A stretch of DNA of 64,000 nucleotides from Tetracentron sinense (lineage: Eukaryota > Streptophyta > Magnoliopsida > Trochodendrales > Trochodendraceae), in assembly GCA_015143295.1 (NCBI GenBank), contig CM026565.1, positions 12,522,041 to 12,586,040 of the forward strand. Direction: 5' to 3'. Below, in pieces: positions 43,786 through 55,971 of this stretch. A program made the translations under genes and the position numbers. Every line of letters begins with the position of its first letter. Position 1 is the stretch's first letter. A model generated the notes under the pieces. That model had not been told where the DNA came from, did not search any database, and worked only from the letters and a program-made list of their open reading frames with translations.

Positions 43786-44130
43786 TTAGGCTTTAGGTCT
43801 CTAGGGTCACTTAGAATCTTATGCCACGGCTTGACAAGAGCATATGTCAGGAAACAAGTTAGGAAGGAAGTAAGTCGGGAGCGAGTCTGGTTCCAAGTGT
43901 AAGACTAAACTTTAGTCTTAGTCTAAAATGGTTGCTTTAACCAAGTACGGGTCCTAGGTACGCTAGAACACTAAAGTATAAGTATAATGTGATGAATACT
44001 CTGATTACTTGATGTGATGAATATTAGTGTTATACAACTAATACAGATTGAATTATTGTGAAACGACATTGAAATAAACTGTGTTTTCAAGTGAGACTCA
44101 TGTGGTGCTATTGTTCTCAGGACTTTAGTC

Positions 44131-45379
44131 ATGAGGCGGGGCACACGGGGTCGTGGACCACACACCAGAGCTTCATCTTCTTCTAGAGATGAGGATGAGC
44201 AGCCGGACCTCTCTCAGGTCTTAGGCTCTATTGCTGAGACACTCGCCATCCTGGCGGCTCGGCAAACTATACCGGCATCAGCGGCACCTACTCCACCGCC
44301 CGCAGCTCCGGTACATCGTACAGCTGGAGTTGAGGCATTCAGGAGATTGAGGCCCCCATCCTTCCACGGGAGTGTGGACCCTCTTACTGCGGAGGCTTGG
44401 ATCCTCCAGGTTGAGAAGATATTTGCGGTGCTCTCTCCTACAGAGGAAGAGAAAGTGGCATGGGCAGTTTTTATGCTAGAGGGCGAAGCCCACCATTGGT
44501 GGTTGTCCGCATTGAGGACACGGGACTTGACCATGCAAGGTCAACCGTGGACTTGGGAGGAGTTTAAGGACACGTTCTATAAGAAGTATTTCCCGATTGG
44601 AGCTCGGGAAAGGAAAGAGAGAGAATTCATCAACCTTGAGCAAGGTTCGATGTCTGTGGCCGCTTATGAGGCCAAGTTCTCGGAGCTATCACGCTTCGCG
44701 ACACATATGATTGTCACCAAGGCAATGAAGGCGAGGAGGTTTGAGCAAGGGCTCAAGGATGTCATCATGGAGAAAGTGTCGGTCTTCAGGCACGCCACTT
44801 ACGCCGAAGTAGTGGATAAAGCCTTGTTGGTTGAGACCAATTCAGAGACTGTGTCCAAGAAGAGAGAATTGGCGAGAGGCCAATCTAGTGGTTTGGTACC
44901 TTTAGAGAGGCGGGCCCGGACTGGTCCTTATCAGTATACATGGCCAGCACCACAGATGAGGCCGACTTATGCGCCTCCAGCACCCCGGCAGTACGTGCCA
45001 CAGGCACCTCGACCTCAGGCTCTTCCGGCCCCACGGCCAGTTACCCCTCAGGCAGCGAGGTATACACCACCTCCGGTCCCTCCAGCCTACACATATGAGG
45101 TCTGCACTTCATGCGGCAAAAGGCATCCGGCAGGAGATTGCCGAAGAGCATCTGGTGGATGTTATCATTGCGGTCGCCAGGGCCACATGATCAGGGATTG
45201 CCCTAGCCGGCATTTACCAGGCCAGTCTCAGGATAGTAGGCCCCCGACACGCCCAGCAGGATCATACCAGGCGTCATCTCAGACTACCCGGTCTACACCT
45301 CAGTCTCGCCAGGCGAACCAGGGGCGTGTATTTGCTTTGACAGAGGGTGATGCACTTGCATCTGATGATGTGGTGCAAG
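44131..45379 (+). CDS. gag: Element I Gag, intact
   Basis: Open from MRRGTRGRG to the DDVVQ donor region (about 416 residues); unspliced reading runs on into the intron and element J. N-terminal Arg/Ser-rich segment, Ala/Pro linker near residues 50-65, retrotransposon-gag domain about 70-240, Pro-rich region with repeated PAPRP, and double knuckle CTSCGKRHPAGDC and CYHCGRQGHMIRDC near residues 325-360. Gag assembles the cytoplasmic particle and binds RNA. The ATG is 10 nt after TGTTCTCAG. Nearly identical to K gag. Confidence 0.92.
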
Positions 45380-45444
45380 GTACGCGTTTGGAGTTATTTT
45401 CTTTATTCGTGATTGTTATGTTATGCTATAATTTGTGTACGTAC
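45380..45444 (+). other. Element I gag-pol intron, 5' part only
   Basis: Donor CAAG|GTACGCG, identical to C, J and K. After 65 nt element J is inserted (flank CGTAC at 45440-45444), so the acceptor is displaced. Confidence 0.65.
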
Positions 45445-47320
45445 TGTCGCGACCCAAAATACCCCCTAGGAGTTAAGGGTAAGTTGACTCGTGACCGCCG
45501 TACCATACCTCCAGTATGATACATAAGGCACACGTGGAAACCTGTCAGAGTACCTGAACATACATAACGGAACGAAATACAATGCACAGCGGAAAAATAA
45601 AATACTAAACATAGCGGAAGCAAAATGAATACTCCTATAGCTTGGCTCAAGTAAGAACCAACAAGTATACATGTGTGAGAAACCCAAAAGTGGAGTGGAC
45701 AAACCCCACACTCACATAACAAAATGACACAAGTTCTAAGTCGGTCGATCAACAGAAATCGAAGTCACGACTCCTATCTAGAGCACCATCGTCATGATAG
45801 TGATCCATGGAAGGCTCCGGGTCACGGTACTCTTCCTCGACCCAAGGTTCGTCGCCACACAAATCGAATGGAACCCGAGCACCTGCCGATCATAACAATA
45901 TCGACTGAGCATGGAATACTCAGTGTATACAAACTAATAACAGTAAAGCAGTTGGGCATGGAGCATACGAGACATGGAGAATGAAATCCGTAAAATCCTT
46001 AAAGTATGGAAACCGTGAAAACATATGTGAGATAATATTCGAAACAAAAACTGTAACCGTGTAAGTCAATCGATAATCATAGCCTTATGAGTTCTTGTGA
46101 GTTCATGGAGTTACTTAGAGTCATTATGATCCGTAGAGACATAGAGCATAGAGCAATACCGTAGAGCATTTCCATAGAGCATAACCTTAGAGATCTTAGA
46201 GCATTTCATTGTGATCCGTGGAGCTTGTGAGACGATCTTAGAGCATTATCATAGAGTTTCCTTGTGAGCATGGTATGATCCTTAGAGCTTGTGAAACGAT
46301 CTTAGAGAAATCATAGAGTTACTTAGAATCATTCATTATTCGTCTTTTCGTGAAAAACCTTTGTTTGTACTTTGAGAAATCCATGGAAACCATCGGTTCA
46401 TGCGAGACATGCGAGTATATACACTTAATAAGAGAAATCATCGTATTTAAGCATAGAATCCCTTAGAGGTATTTTATCAAACACTTAGAGTGCATCATAA
46501 TAGTAACCTTCATCCAAGTATATAATCACACCTTTTCATACATAAAATCAATACATATAGATAGGGCATAGATAAGAAGAATCATATTTAGTAACTAGTA
46601 GGATAGCAAGATTGTAGTAGAGTGTATCTACCTTAGAGGAATCAATGGGTTTGACTCCCAATGGCTGGAACAAGCAAGAACAGTGAGTTCTTGGTTGGAA
46701 ATCACCAAGGGAAGTGGAAGAACCTTGATCTTCCACAAGCTTGATCAACAAGTAGTTCCTCTCCTTCTTCTCTCTCTCAAAATCTCCTAAGATAGGGCAC
46801 AGAGGGTTTCTGAAACCCTAAGGCACGAACTCAGCCTATTTATAGGCAAGGGGTTGTGTTTAAAGTCTTAAACACCCTTAATGAAGAAAAACTGCGTATG
46901 ACCGATCGATCGGTGGTATGGACCGAGCGATCGGTGGCTTACCGATCGATCGGTGTTATGACCGAGAGATCGGTCAAAAACACACTCTCTGGAATTTTTC
47001 CCCATACAAAAAAGTTAACCGTGCGATAGCCATCGAGCGATCGGTAGTGGACCGATCGATCGCAGGTAATGACCGAGCGATCGGTCGACCCCTGTTTTGC
47101 TGAAAAACCTTGTTTACACCACTCGAATCTTCCCCAATGCACTTCCACCACTCTTTTATGCTTTCAACACATTCCCTAAGGACATATAGACCCATTGGAA
47201 CATATACGCCATAATTCCAAACACCTATATTAACATAAGACTCATAAGTGTACAAAACCACACTTGGGCACTATTCACACACTATTCATTCTTAGTGAAA
47301 TGAAATTTCGGGGCTCTACA
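45445..47320 (-). repeat. Element J 3' LTR
   Basis: 1876 bp, the shortest LTR family here. Palindrome cassette 46901-47085, TATA 46836-46845, TAGAGCAT-type short repeats about 46137-46320, CTGAG hairpin 45905-45923. The acidic micro-ORF frame (VPFDLCGDEPWVEEEY, about 45785-45890) is open but preceded by ATGATCGGCA, so the usual ATG is out of frame. Confidence 0.94.
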
Positions 47321-47358
47321 TCCCTTCCCCCTTACAAGAATTTCGTCCTCGAAATTAG
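47321..47358 (-). promoter_or_regulatory. Polypurine tract and inverted repeat, element J
   Basis: On the minus strand AATTTCG-AGGA-CGAAATT, then GTAAGGGGGAAGGGA, then the LTR. Confidence 0.88.
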
Positions 47359-47413
47359 AACGATGCAAAAAAACATGACAAGAACAATATGCACACAAAA
47401 CTAACAAGGAAAA

Positions 47414-50400
47414 CTACTCAAACAAGTGAGGGTACTTTTCCTTCACTTCCGCTTCTCGCTCCCATGTAGCTTCTTCCTTGGAATGATGCTGCCACTTCAC
47501 TAGGACTAAAGGGATTGTCTTGGTTCGCAACACTTGATCTCGACGGTCCAGAATCTGAACTGGTTGTTCAACCAACGTAAGATCCTCTCGAATCTCAACA
47601 GGATCAAGAGCGATGACGTGAGACGGATCCGAAATGTATTTTCTAAGCATAGAGACGTGAAATACATTATGGACCGCTGCCATGTGAGGCGGTAGTGCTA
47701 CCCTGTAAGCAACCTCACCAACCCTTGTGACGATCTCAAATGGTCCCACGTACCTAGGACTGAGCTTTCCCTTCTTCCCGAATCGCATGATTCCCCGACT
47801 CGGCGAAATCTTCACAAAGACCCGATCCCCAACTCGGAACTCTAAATCTCTGCGGCGTACATCCGCATAGCTCTTCTGCCTATCCTGAGCACTTTTCAAT
47901 CGCTCCCGGATAATTTTGACCCTTTCTGCGGTCCGCTCTATCAACTCAGGACCAAGAATCTTCCTCTCACCAACTTCATCCCAGTATAGCGGTGATCGAC
48001 AACTCCGACCATACAGAGCTTCAAAAGGTGCCATCTGGATGCTTGCCTGATAGCTATTGTTGTAGGCAAACTCAACCAACGGCAACTGTTCCTCCCAACT
48101 ACCCTGAAAATCCAGCATACAAGCTCGGAGCATATCCTCCACTACTTGATTCACCCTCTCCGTTTGTCCATCGGTCTGAGGATGGAAGGCGGTACTGAAT
48201 TCTAAACGAGAACCCATAGCATCCTGGAAAGTTTTCCAAAACCTGGAAGTAAACCGAGGATCTCGATCAGACACGATAGAAACTGGCACACCGTGCAGTC
48301 GAACCACCTCCTTAACATATAGGGCTACCAACTGATTTGCATTGAAAGTAGTTCGGTACGGAATAAAATGTGCAGACTTAGTCAACCTATCCACAATCAC
48401 CCAAATAGCATCGGAGCCCTTCACCGTTCGCGGCAAACCCACAATGAAATCCATCGAGATGTTCTCCCATTTCCACTCCGGAATAGGAAGAGACTGCAAA
48501 AGACCTGCCGGCCTTTGATGCTCGGCTTTTACCTGCTGGCAAATCAAACATCTGGCGACGTACTCAGCGACTTCCCTCTTCATGTTTCGCCACCAGTAGT
48601 GCTTCTTGAGATTCTGGTACATCTTAGTACCTCCCGGATGTACCGTGTACTTTGATCGGTGAGCTTCATTCAAAATTTCATCCCTCAAAACTGTGTCGGC
48701 GGGGACACACAACCTGCCTTTAAATGTGATAGCACCATCATCATTTAAAGCGAACTCCTGATTGCCGTTACTCACCGACTTGTCTCGGTAAGCAAGCAAC
48801 TCAACATCTGAATTCTGTAACTCCTTGATCTGGCTCAAGATCTGTGGCCTAACCACCACATTGGACATTATCGGCCCATACGTGACATGCCTGAGAGTAG
48901 TGTCCAAATGACACATATCATGTAATAACTTCCACTCTTGCACTCTCAATTGAGCCATGACTCCGTAAGGTTTTCTGCTAAGAGCATCGGCCACCACGTT
49001 GGCCTTACCTGGATGGTACTGGATGGAACAGTCGTAGTCCTTCATGAACTCCATCCAACGACGCTGCCTCATATTCAACTCCTTCTGGAGGAAAAGATAC
49101 TTCAAGCTCTTATGGTCTGTGAACACCACGAATTCTTCTCCGTAGAGGTAGTGACGCCAAAGTTTCAGTGCAAAGATGACTGCAGCGAGCTCTAAGTCAT
49201 GTGTGGGGTAGTTTTGCTCATGCTCCTTCAGCTGACGGGAAGCATAGGCGACCACCTTTTTATGCTGCATCAAAACACATCCAAGTCCCACTAGTGAAGC
49301 ATCACTATAGACTTCGAAACCACCGCTCCCAGATGGAACTGTAAGAACAGGAGCCGAAGTAAGCTTCTTTTTCAACTCCAAGAAACTAGCCTCGCACTTA
49401 TCACTCCAAGTGAACCTCGTGTTCTTCCGTGTGAGATAGGTAAGCGGAGCTGCTAAACTTGAAAATCCTTCCACAAACCTTCTGTAATACCCTGCCAACC
49501 CGAGGAAACTACGAATCTCGGTGACACTCTTCGGTCTTTCCCAATTCATCACCGCTTCAATCTTTGCAGGATCAACTGAAATACCTTCAGCAGATACCAC
49601 GTGTCCAAGAAAAGACACCTTGTTCAGCCAGAACTCGCACTTGCTCAACTTAGCATACAGACTATGCTCTCGAAGTGTCTGCAAGACCAGACGGAGATTT
49701 CTCGTGTGATCCTCCTGTGACTGTGAATACACAAGGATATCATCTACGAACACGATCACACATTGATCGAGAGACGATCTGAACACCCGATTCATCAAAC
49801 CCATGAATGCTGCCGGTGCGTTAGTCAGTCCAAAAGACATGCCCAAAAACTCGTAATGACCGTATCGAGTTCGGAATGCTGTCTTCGGAATGTCCTCTTT
49901 CTTGATCTTCAACTGATGATAACCAGATCGAAGGTCAATCTTGGAGAAAAACTGCGCACCCTTCAATTGGTCAAACAAGTCGTCTATCCGAGGCAATGGA
50001 TAACGATTCTTGATCGTGACCTTGTTCAATTGCCTGTAATCAATGCACAGACGCATTGATCCATCTTTCTTCTTCACGAAGAGAACCGGAGCTCCCCAAG
50101 GTGAAACACTTGGCCGGATAAAACCAAGGCCTTGCAATTCTTCTAACTGCTCTTTTAACTCCTTAAGCTCAAGAGGGGCCATCCTATACGGAGCTCTCGA
50201 AATCGGAACTGTGCCTGGAGCTAGCTCAATCGCAAACTCGATTGCACGATCGGGAGGCAATCCCGGCAAGGTTTCCGGAAAAACATCCATATACTCACAT
50301 ACCACTGGAATGGGTGTGGAGTCTCGCACTTCTACACCCTCGAGACTAAGAGCTGCAAAGCGGGAAATGTCTCTTCTCTGAAGTCCCCTGAAATGAAACG

Positions 50401-50745
50401 GCTTTAACCCCACGGGTTTAAAATGCACCACCTTCTCGAAACACGCCACGTGTCCATGGTGAGTTGAGAGCCAATCCATACCTAGGATGATATCGAAATC
50501 CCAATCCTGAATTCCCAGAAGGATCAAGTCGACTGGCAACTCGTGCTGCATGACTTGTACAACACTATCCGGATACACTTTATCTGTCTCACTAGATTTT
50601 CCCAATGGAGTCGAAATGGACAACTCCCTACGTAGCTTGCTTGGCTCGGACGTAAAGCCTTTGGCAAAGCTTGGCGAAACGAACGAGTGAGTGGATCCTG
50701 TGTCTATCAACACTCTTGCCAAACATTCGTTTACGAGCAACGAAC
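47414..50745 (-). CDS. pol: Element J Pol: PR-RT-RNaseH-IN-chromodomain, intact
   Basis: 1110 codons open on the minus strand. Protease [13 protein letters not shown] near the start; reverse transcriptase with YRQLNK and [10 protein letters not shown] (near 49755-49725); RNase H ([20 protein letters not shown]); integrase zinc region (CLICQQ) and DDE motifs ([30 protein letters not shown]); chromodomain-like tail ([15 protein letters not shown]). All catalytic residues are present. It has no ATG at its start; the first codons read [16 protein letters not shown] and are reached from gag through the candidate intron, which implies a Gag-Pol fusion made after splicing. Confidence 0.95.
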
Positions 50746-50883
50746 CTGAGAATTTGAATCATCCCAGTTATAACACAACTGTACATATAGATACAAACAT
50801 CGCAAAACACCACATAGGACATATATAGATACGAATATATCATGGCAATATTAGAACTTTGACAAAGACTAGTTCGCGCGTAC
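50746..50883 (-). other. Candidate gag-pol intron, element J (138 nt)
   Basis: Minus strand: donor CAAG|GTACGCGCG, acceptor AAATTCTCAG|GTTCG. Exon 1 (52099-50884, 1216 nt) plus exon 2 (50745-47414, 3332 nt) gives 4548 nt, 1516 codons exactly. In this young, nearly intact element the arrangement cannot be explained by decay. Confidence 0.78.
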
Positions 50884-52099
50884 CTTGCACAACATCATCA
50901 GATGCCTGTGCGTCTCTATCAGTCATGGCAAAGACTCTGCCCTGGTTTGCCTGACGAGGCTGCTGGGTAGGCTGCAAGGATCTAGAGGCCTGAGATGAAG
51001 ACCCCTGAAGTGAATTCTGCCTGCCTGGAGGCCGAACTCCCTATGATCCAGACCGTGACTGCTTGCGCGGACAATCTCGAATCATATGGCCCATCTCGCC
51101 ACAGTGGAAGCATCCACCTGACATTCTTCGGCAATCTCCAGTCTTATGCCGACGACCACATTCGGCGCACTCCTCAAATGTCTGCGATGCGGAGGAAGCC
51201 GGAGGCATAACCCTCGTAGCTTGCGATGCCGTAGGACGCGGTGCCTGAGGCGCAAAAGAAGGTCTCTGAGCCGACATCGGCTGGGAGAACTGGTACGGTG
51301 CAGTCCTAGTCCTTTTCTCTGAAGAACTACTCGACTGACCCCGAGACATGCTCTTCCCGAAGCCACTGTCTCTTCTTCTCACAAAGTCTTCTGCATTCTT
51401 TTCAGCGATCTTCGCCTTCCCTACTATCTCTCTCCAAGACTCTACCTGGAGAATGGACACCCGATCTCGGATGAAAGCCTTCAAGCCCATCTCAAACTTC
51501 CTGACCTGTAGGTCTTCAGTAGCCACCAAGTGCGGAGCAAACCTGGACAACTCGGTGAACTTAGCCTCATACTCGGCTACGCTCATCGACCCTTGCTCCA
51601 AAAGCATAAACTCTCTCGCCTTTTGTTCCCGAATAAACCTGGGAAAGTACTGTTCCCTGAAGGTCTCTAAGAACTCCGCCCAAGTCCAGGGCACACCTGC
51701 CTTAGCAACATCTCTCTGCCTTTGGGCAGCTCTCCACCAGTGTTCGGCTTCACCTTCCATCACGAAGGAAGCCCATTCTACCCTTTGCTCATCGGTACAA
51801 CGGAGAGCCCGGAAGGTCTTCTCCAGCTGCATAATCCAAGACTCGGCCACCATGGGGTCCAGAGTGCCATAGAATGTAGGAGGCCGCAGTCTCCTAAAAG
51901 CTTCGAGCCCCGCGGTGTGATGCACCGGTGTAGGTACAGGCGTGGACGGTGGGGTAGGCATAGGCCTTGCTGCCAACAATGCCAAGGTCTCGGCTATGGA
52001 GTCCATCGCATTCGTGAAGTACAACGGTTCCTCTTCTCTCGGAACTTCACTCTCGGCCCTCCGAGTATGGTAACCTCGACCCCGATTTCCACGTCTCAT
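50884..52099 (-). pseudogene. gag: Element J gag, one stop codon
   Basis: Start ATG at 52099 (MRRGNRGRG), 10 nt after GATCTCAG. An in-frame upstream ATG at 52120 exists, but the shared start is preferred. Gag domain about residues 65-235 (WASFVMEGEAEHWWR, FLETFREQYFP), basic/Ser-rich linker, then knuckles CAECGRRHKTGDC (CX2CX3HX4C) and CFHCGEMGHMIRDC. A TAG at 51041-51043 replaces a Gln codon (CAG to TAG) in the Pro/Gln tail after the knuckles. Gag itself would be nearly complete, but Gag-Pol fusion is blocked. Confidence 0.9.
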
Positions 52100-52450
52100 G
52101 ATATCGAATCCTGAGATCAATTTGGCAAAACATGAGTCTAACTGGATACCAAACCTCAGATATCATATAGCAATTCAATAATCATGAAATGCTATACCGC
52201 ACATAGTATACATCGAGGTATATATACATCATCATATAATTATACTTTAGAGCCTATACTAGAACCTCGCATAGGACCACATCAATCTCGGATCCTATAC
52301 TGACCCAAGGATTCACTTGATACCGGTTATGTCGTGGTAACAAGCCTAAGACAACTGAGTCCTTCTGAGTTCTAAGTTCAACTCATAGGAATTACTTCCG
52401 CTTAGGCCAAGCCTGAGTGACCTAACTAAGTCTGTCGTTAGACATAACTA

Positions 52451-52462
52451 GCTTTGATACCA
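52451..52462 (-). promoter_or_regulatory. Primer binding site, element J
   Basis: TGGTATCAAAGC on the minus strand, with one base different from the TGGTATCAGAGC of the other elements. Confidence 0.88.
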
Positions 52463-52466
52463 AGTC

Positions 52467-54175
52467 TGTCGCGACCCAAAATACCCCCTAGGAGTTAAGG
52501 GTAAGTTGACTCGTGACCGCCGTACCATACCTCCAGTATGATACATAAGGCACACGTGGAAACCTGTCAGAGTACCTGAACATACATAACGGAACGAAAT
52601 ACAATGCACAGCGGAAAAATAAAATACTAAACATAGCGGAAGCAAAATGAATACTCCTATAGCTTGGCTCAAGTAAGAACCAACAAGTATACATGTGTGA
52701 GAAACCCAAAAGTGGAGTGGACAAACCCCACACTCACATAACAAAATGACACAAGTTCTAAGTCGGTCGATCAACAGAAATCGAAGTCACGACTCCTATC
52801 TAGAGCACCATCGTCATGATAGTGATCCATGGAAGGCTCCGGGTCACGGTACTCTTCCTCGACCCAAGGTTCGTCGCCACACAAATCGAATGGAACCCGA
52901 GCACCTGCCGATCATAACAATATCGACTGAGCATGGAATACTCAGTGTATACAAACTAATAACAGTAAAGCAGTTGGGCATGGAGCATACGAGACATGGA
53001 GAATGAAATCCGTAAAATCCTTAAAGTATGGAAACCGTGAAAACATATGTGAGATAATATTCGAAACAAAAACTGTAACCGTGTAAGTCAATCGATAATC
53101 ATAGCCTTATGAGTTCTTGTGAGTTCATGGAGTTACTTAGAGTCATTATGATCCGTAGAGACATAGAGCATAGAGCAATACCGTAGAGCATTTCCATAGA
53201 GCATAACCTTAGAGATCTTAGAGCATTTCATTGTGATCCGTGGAGCTTGTGAGACGATCTTAGAGCATTATCATAGAGTTTCCTTGTGAGCATGGTATGA
53301 TCCTTAGAGCTTGTGAAACGATCTTAGAGAAATCATAGAGTTACTTAGAATCATTCATTATTCGTCTTTTCGTGAAAAACCTTTGTTTGTACTTTGAGAA
53401 ATCCATGGAAACCATCGGTTCATGCGAGACATGCGAGTATATACACTTAATAAGAGAAATCATCGTATTTAAGCATAGAATCCCTTAGAGGTATTTTATC
53501 AAACACTTAGAGTGCATCATAATAGTAACCTTCATCCAAGTATATAATCACACCTTTTCATACATAAAATCATACATATAGATAGGGCATAGATAAGAAG
53601 AATCATATTTAGTAACTAGTAGGATAGCAAGATTGTAGTAGAGTGTATCTACCTTAGAGGAATCATGGGTTTGACTCCCAATGGCTGGAACAAGCAAGAA
53701 CAGTGAGTTCTTGGTTGGAAATCACCAAGGGAAGTGGAAGAACCTTGATCTTCCACAGCGTGATCACAAGTAGTTCCGCTCCTTCGTCTGCTCTCTCAAA
53801 ATCTCCTAAGATAGGGCACAGAGGGTTTCTCTGAAAACCCTAAGGCACGAACCATCGCCTATTTATAGGCAAGGGGGTTGTGTTTAAAGTCTTAAACACC
53901 CTTAATGAAAAAAACTGCGTATGACCGAGCGATCGTGGTATGGGACCGAGCGATCGTGGCTTACCGATCGATCGGTGTTATGACCGAGAGATCGGTCAAA
54001 ACACACTCCTGGAATTTTCCCCATACAAAAAGTTACCGTGCGATAGCATCGAGCGATCGTAGTGGACCGATCGATCGCAGGTAATGACCGAGCGATCGGT
54101 CGACACTTGTTGTGCTTGAAAAACCTTGTACACACTCGAATCTTCCCCAATGCACTTCCACACTCTTTTATGGCT
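52467..54175 (-). repeat. Element J 5' LTR, cut by the gap
   Basis: 1709 bp visible, matching 45445-47161 of the other LTR. TATA at 53859-53868, hairpin 52927-52945. From about 53570 onwards many one-base indels and substitutions appear relative to the other copy, just before the N run, pointing to poor consensus at a contig end. Confidence 0.92.
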
Positions 54176-54275
54176 NNNNNNNNNNNNNNNNNNNNNNNNN
54201 NNNNNNNNNNNNNNNNNNNNNNNNNNNNNNNNNNNNNNNNNNNNNNNNNNNNNNNNNNNNNNNNNNNNNNNNNNN
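54176..54275. other. Assembly gap, exactly 100 N
   Basis: A run of exactly 100 N, the usual placeholder for a gap of unknown size. Left of it is the end of the J 5' LTR; right of it is the RNase H part of element K. Missing by logic: ~160 bp of J, pol and 3' LTR of I, the rest of copia-H, the 5' LTR of L, and integrase plus 3' LTR of K. Confidence 0.95.
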
Positions 54276-55829
54276 ACACGACCGCCGCAAAGCTCCAGTC
54301 GGGCGTAGGATAGTTATCTCATGCTCCTTCAACTGCCGTGATGCAAATAGGCAATGACTTTCTTGTGCTGCATAGTACACACCCAAGTCCAACCGTGTGA
54401 GGCTCACTATACCCACATCAACCATAAGGTCCGGATGGCACCGTAAGGACAGAGCTGTGGTAAGCCTCTTCTTCAGTTACGTGAAACTGAGCTAACACCT
54501 TGCGCTCATACAAACTTAGCGTTTTCCTTCTTGTCAGTAAGTGGCGGTGACTGCAAGGCTGGAGAAACCCTCTACGAATTACTGTAGTAGCTGTCAACCA
54601 AGAAAACGCAGTATCTCCGTGACACTCTTGGCTCGCCCAATTCATGATGCTCATCTTCTTTGGATCCACCGAAATGCCTTCCGCCGATACAACGTGGCCT
54701 AGGAATGACACCTCTTCCAACCAAAACTCACACTTGCTAAGTTTGGCGTATAGCTTGTGCTCTCTTAGCATTTCCAAAGCAAGGAGGAGGTCGCGTGTGT
54801 GATATTCCCGTGTTGGGAATAAACCAAAATGGTCATCAACAAATACAATCACGCAACTATCAAGATATGGCGGAAAACACCCGTGTTCATCAAATCATAA
54901 AGGCTGCCGGTGCGGTTCGGAGTCCAAAAGGCATCACCAAGAACTCGTAATGTCCATATCGAGGTCCTGAAAATGCAGTTTTGGGAATCTTCCGCCTTAA
55001 TCTTCAACTGGTATAACCCGATCGAAGATCTATCTTTGAGAAAAATCTCGCTCCCTTCAACTGATCGAACAAGTCATCAATCCTAGGCAAGGGATACCTA
55101 TTCTTTATAGTGACTTTGTTCAATTGCCGGGTAAATCGACACACATCAGCATCGAACCATCTTATCTTGACCAAACAACACTGGGCAACCCATGGTGAGA
55201 AACTGTCGGAATGAAGCCAGGCCTTGCAATCATCCAACTGAGTCTTAACTCCGTGGTTCAATAGGGGCCATGCTATACGGGAGACCTGCAAACAGGAGCT
55301 GTGCCTGGTTGCAAAGCTCGATCATAAACTCAATCTCCCTGTCTGGAGGCAATCCTGGCAACTCCTCTGGAAATACATCCAGGAACTCACTCACAACCGG
55401 AGTAGTTGATGAGTCCTTTGCCTCGGGTTAGCTACGGCCCAACGCCGCAAAACGAGCAATAGATCTGCTTTTCAACCCGCGAAAGTGGAATGGTTTTCCT
55501 TCTACTGGCTTGAAGAGTACCATTTTCTCAAAGCAAGCTACCTGCCCATGATGTGCTGCTAACCATCCATTCCCAATATGACATCAAAGTCTTGGAATCC
55601 AAGGACGATGAGATCAACCGCCAACTCGTGGCTTCCAACTTGGACCACACCACTTCTATACACTTTATCTGCCAATACTGTTTTGCCAAGAGGAGTCGAA
55701 ATGGCTAACTCCGGTTCTAGCTGACTTGGCTCCCAGAAAAGCCTTCTGAAAAACTCGGAGAGACAAACGAATGAGTAGACCCGGTATCAATCAACACTCG
55801 AGCCAAATACTCATTGACTAGTAGGGTTC
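54276..55829 (-). pseudogene. pol: Element K pol: protease, RT and start of RNase H, heavily corrupted
   Basis: Minus-strand homology to C and L: protease (near 55800-55740), reverse transcriptase ([21 protein letters not shown] near 55090; FVDD near 54846; [16 protein letters not shown] near 54690) and RNase H (ASRQLKEHE near 54340). Frameshifts occur every 50-150 bp, far more than in the adjoining K gag, which is intact. This gradient towards the gap suggests sequence errors more than biological decay. Confidence 0.8.
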
Positions 55830-55971
55830 CTGAAATTTTAGCTAGTTACGTCAATTCAAGCCTCAACAGTGTATACACGTAGGTAAATATATATAGCATA
55901 CCAACTACGTACACAAGGAATAAAACATAACACAACAATCACGAATAAGGAAAATAACTCCTAACGCGTAC
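55830..55971 (-). other. Candidate gag-pol intron, element K (142 nt)
   Basis: Minus strand: donor CAAG|GTACGCGTTAGG, acceptor AAATTTCAG|GAACC. Unspliced Gag would stop two codons after the donor (TAG). Confidence 0.72.

Larger units (their letters stand above)
41469..45444 (+). mobile_element. Element I: 5' LTR, gag and part of the intron of a gypsy chromovirus
   Basis: 5' LTR 41469-43769, primer site, intact gag (44131-45379) and the first 65 nt of the gag-pol intron, where element J begins at 45445. Its pol and 3' LTR should lie right of J but are not seen; the assembly gap intervenes. Left flank is CAACA (41464-41468). Confidence 0.92.
45445..54175 (-). mobile_element. Element J: young gypsy chromovirus (minus)
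   Basis: 3' LTR 45445-47320, polypurine tract, pol, intron, gag, primer site, and 5' LTR from 52467, which runs into the assembly gap with about 160 bp missing. The LTRs look identical over the first 1.1 kb, and differences cluster near the gap. Gag-pol across the candidate intron is 1516 codons with one premature stop. The youngest insertion in the window. It sits inside the gag-pol intron of element I. The right target duplication (expected CGTAC) is hidden by the gap. Confidence 0.94.

Noticed and set aside
45724..45984. 86-codon plus-strand frame repeated at 52746-53006
   Set aside because: It is duplicated only because both copies lie in the J LTRs; it is antisense to the acidic micro-ORF and has no homologue in the other LTR families.
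47992..50381. Plus-strand frames of 60-112 codons opposite element J pol
   Set aside because: Shadows of the intact minus-strand pol; no independent homology.
51348..52114. Plus-strand frames of 130-174 codons opposite J gag
   Set aside because: Antisense shadows of gag that depend on its codon usage.
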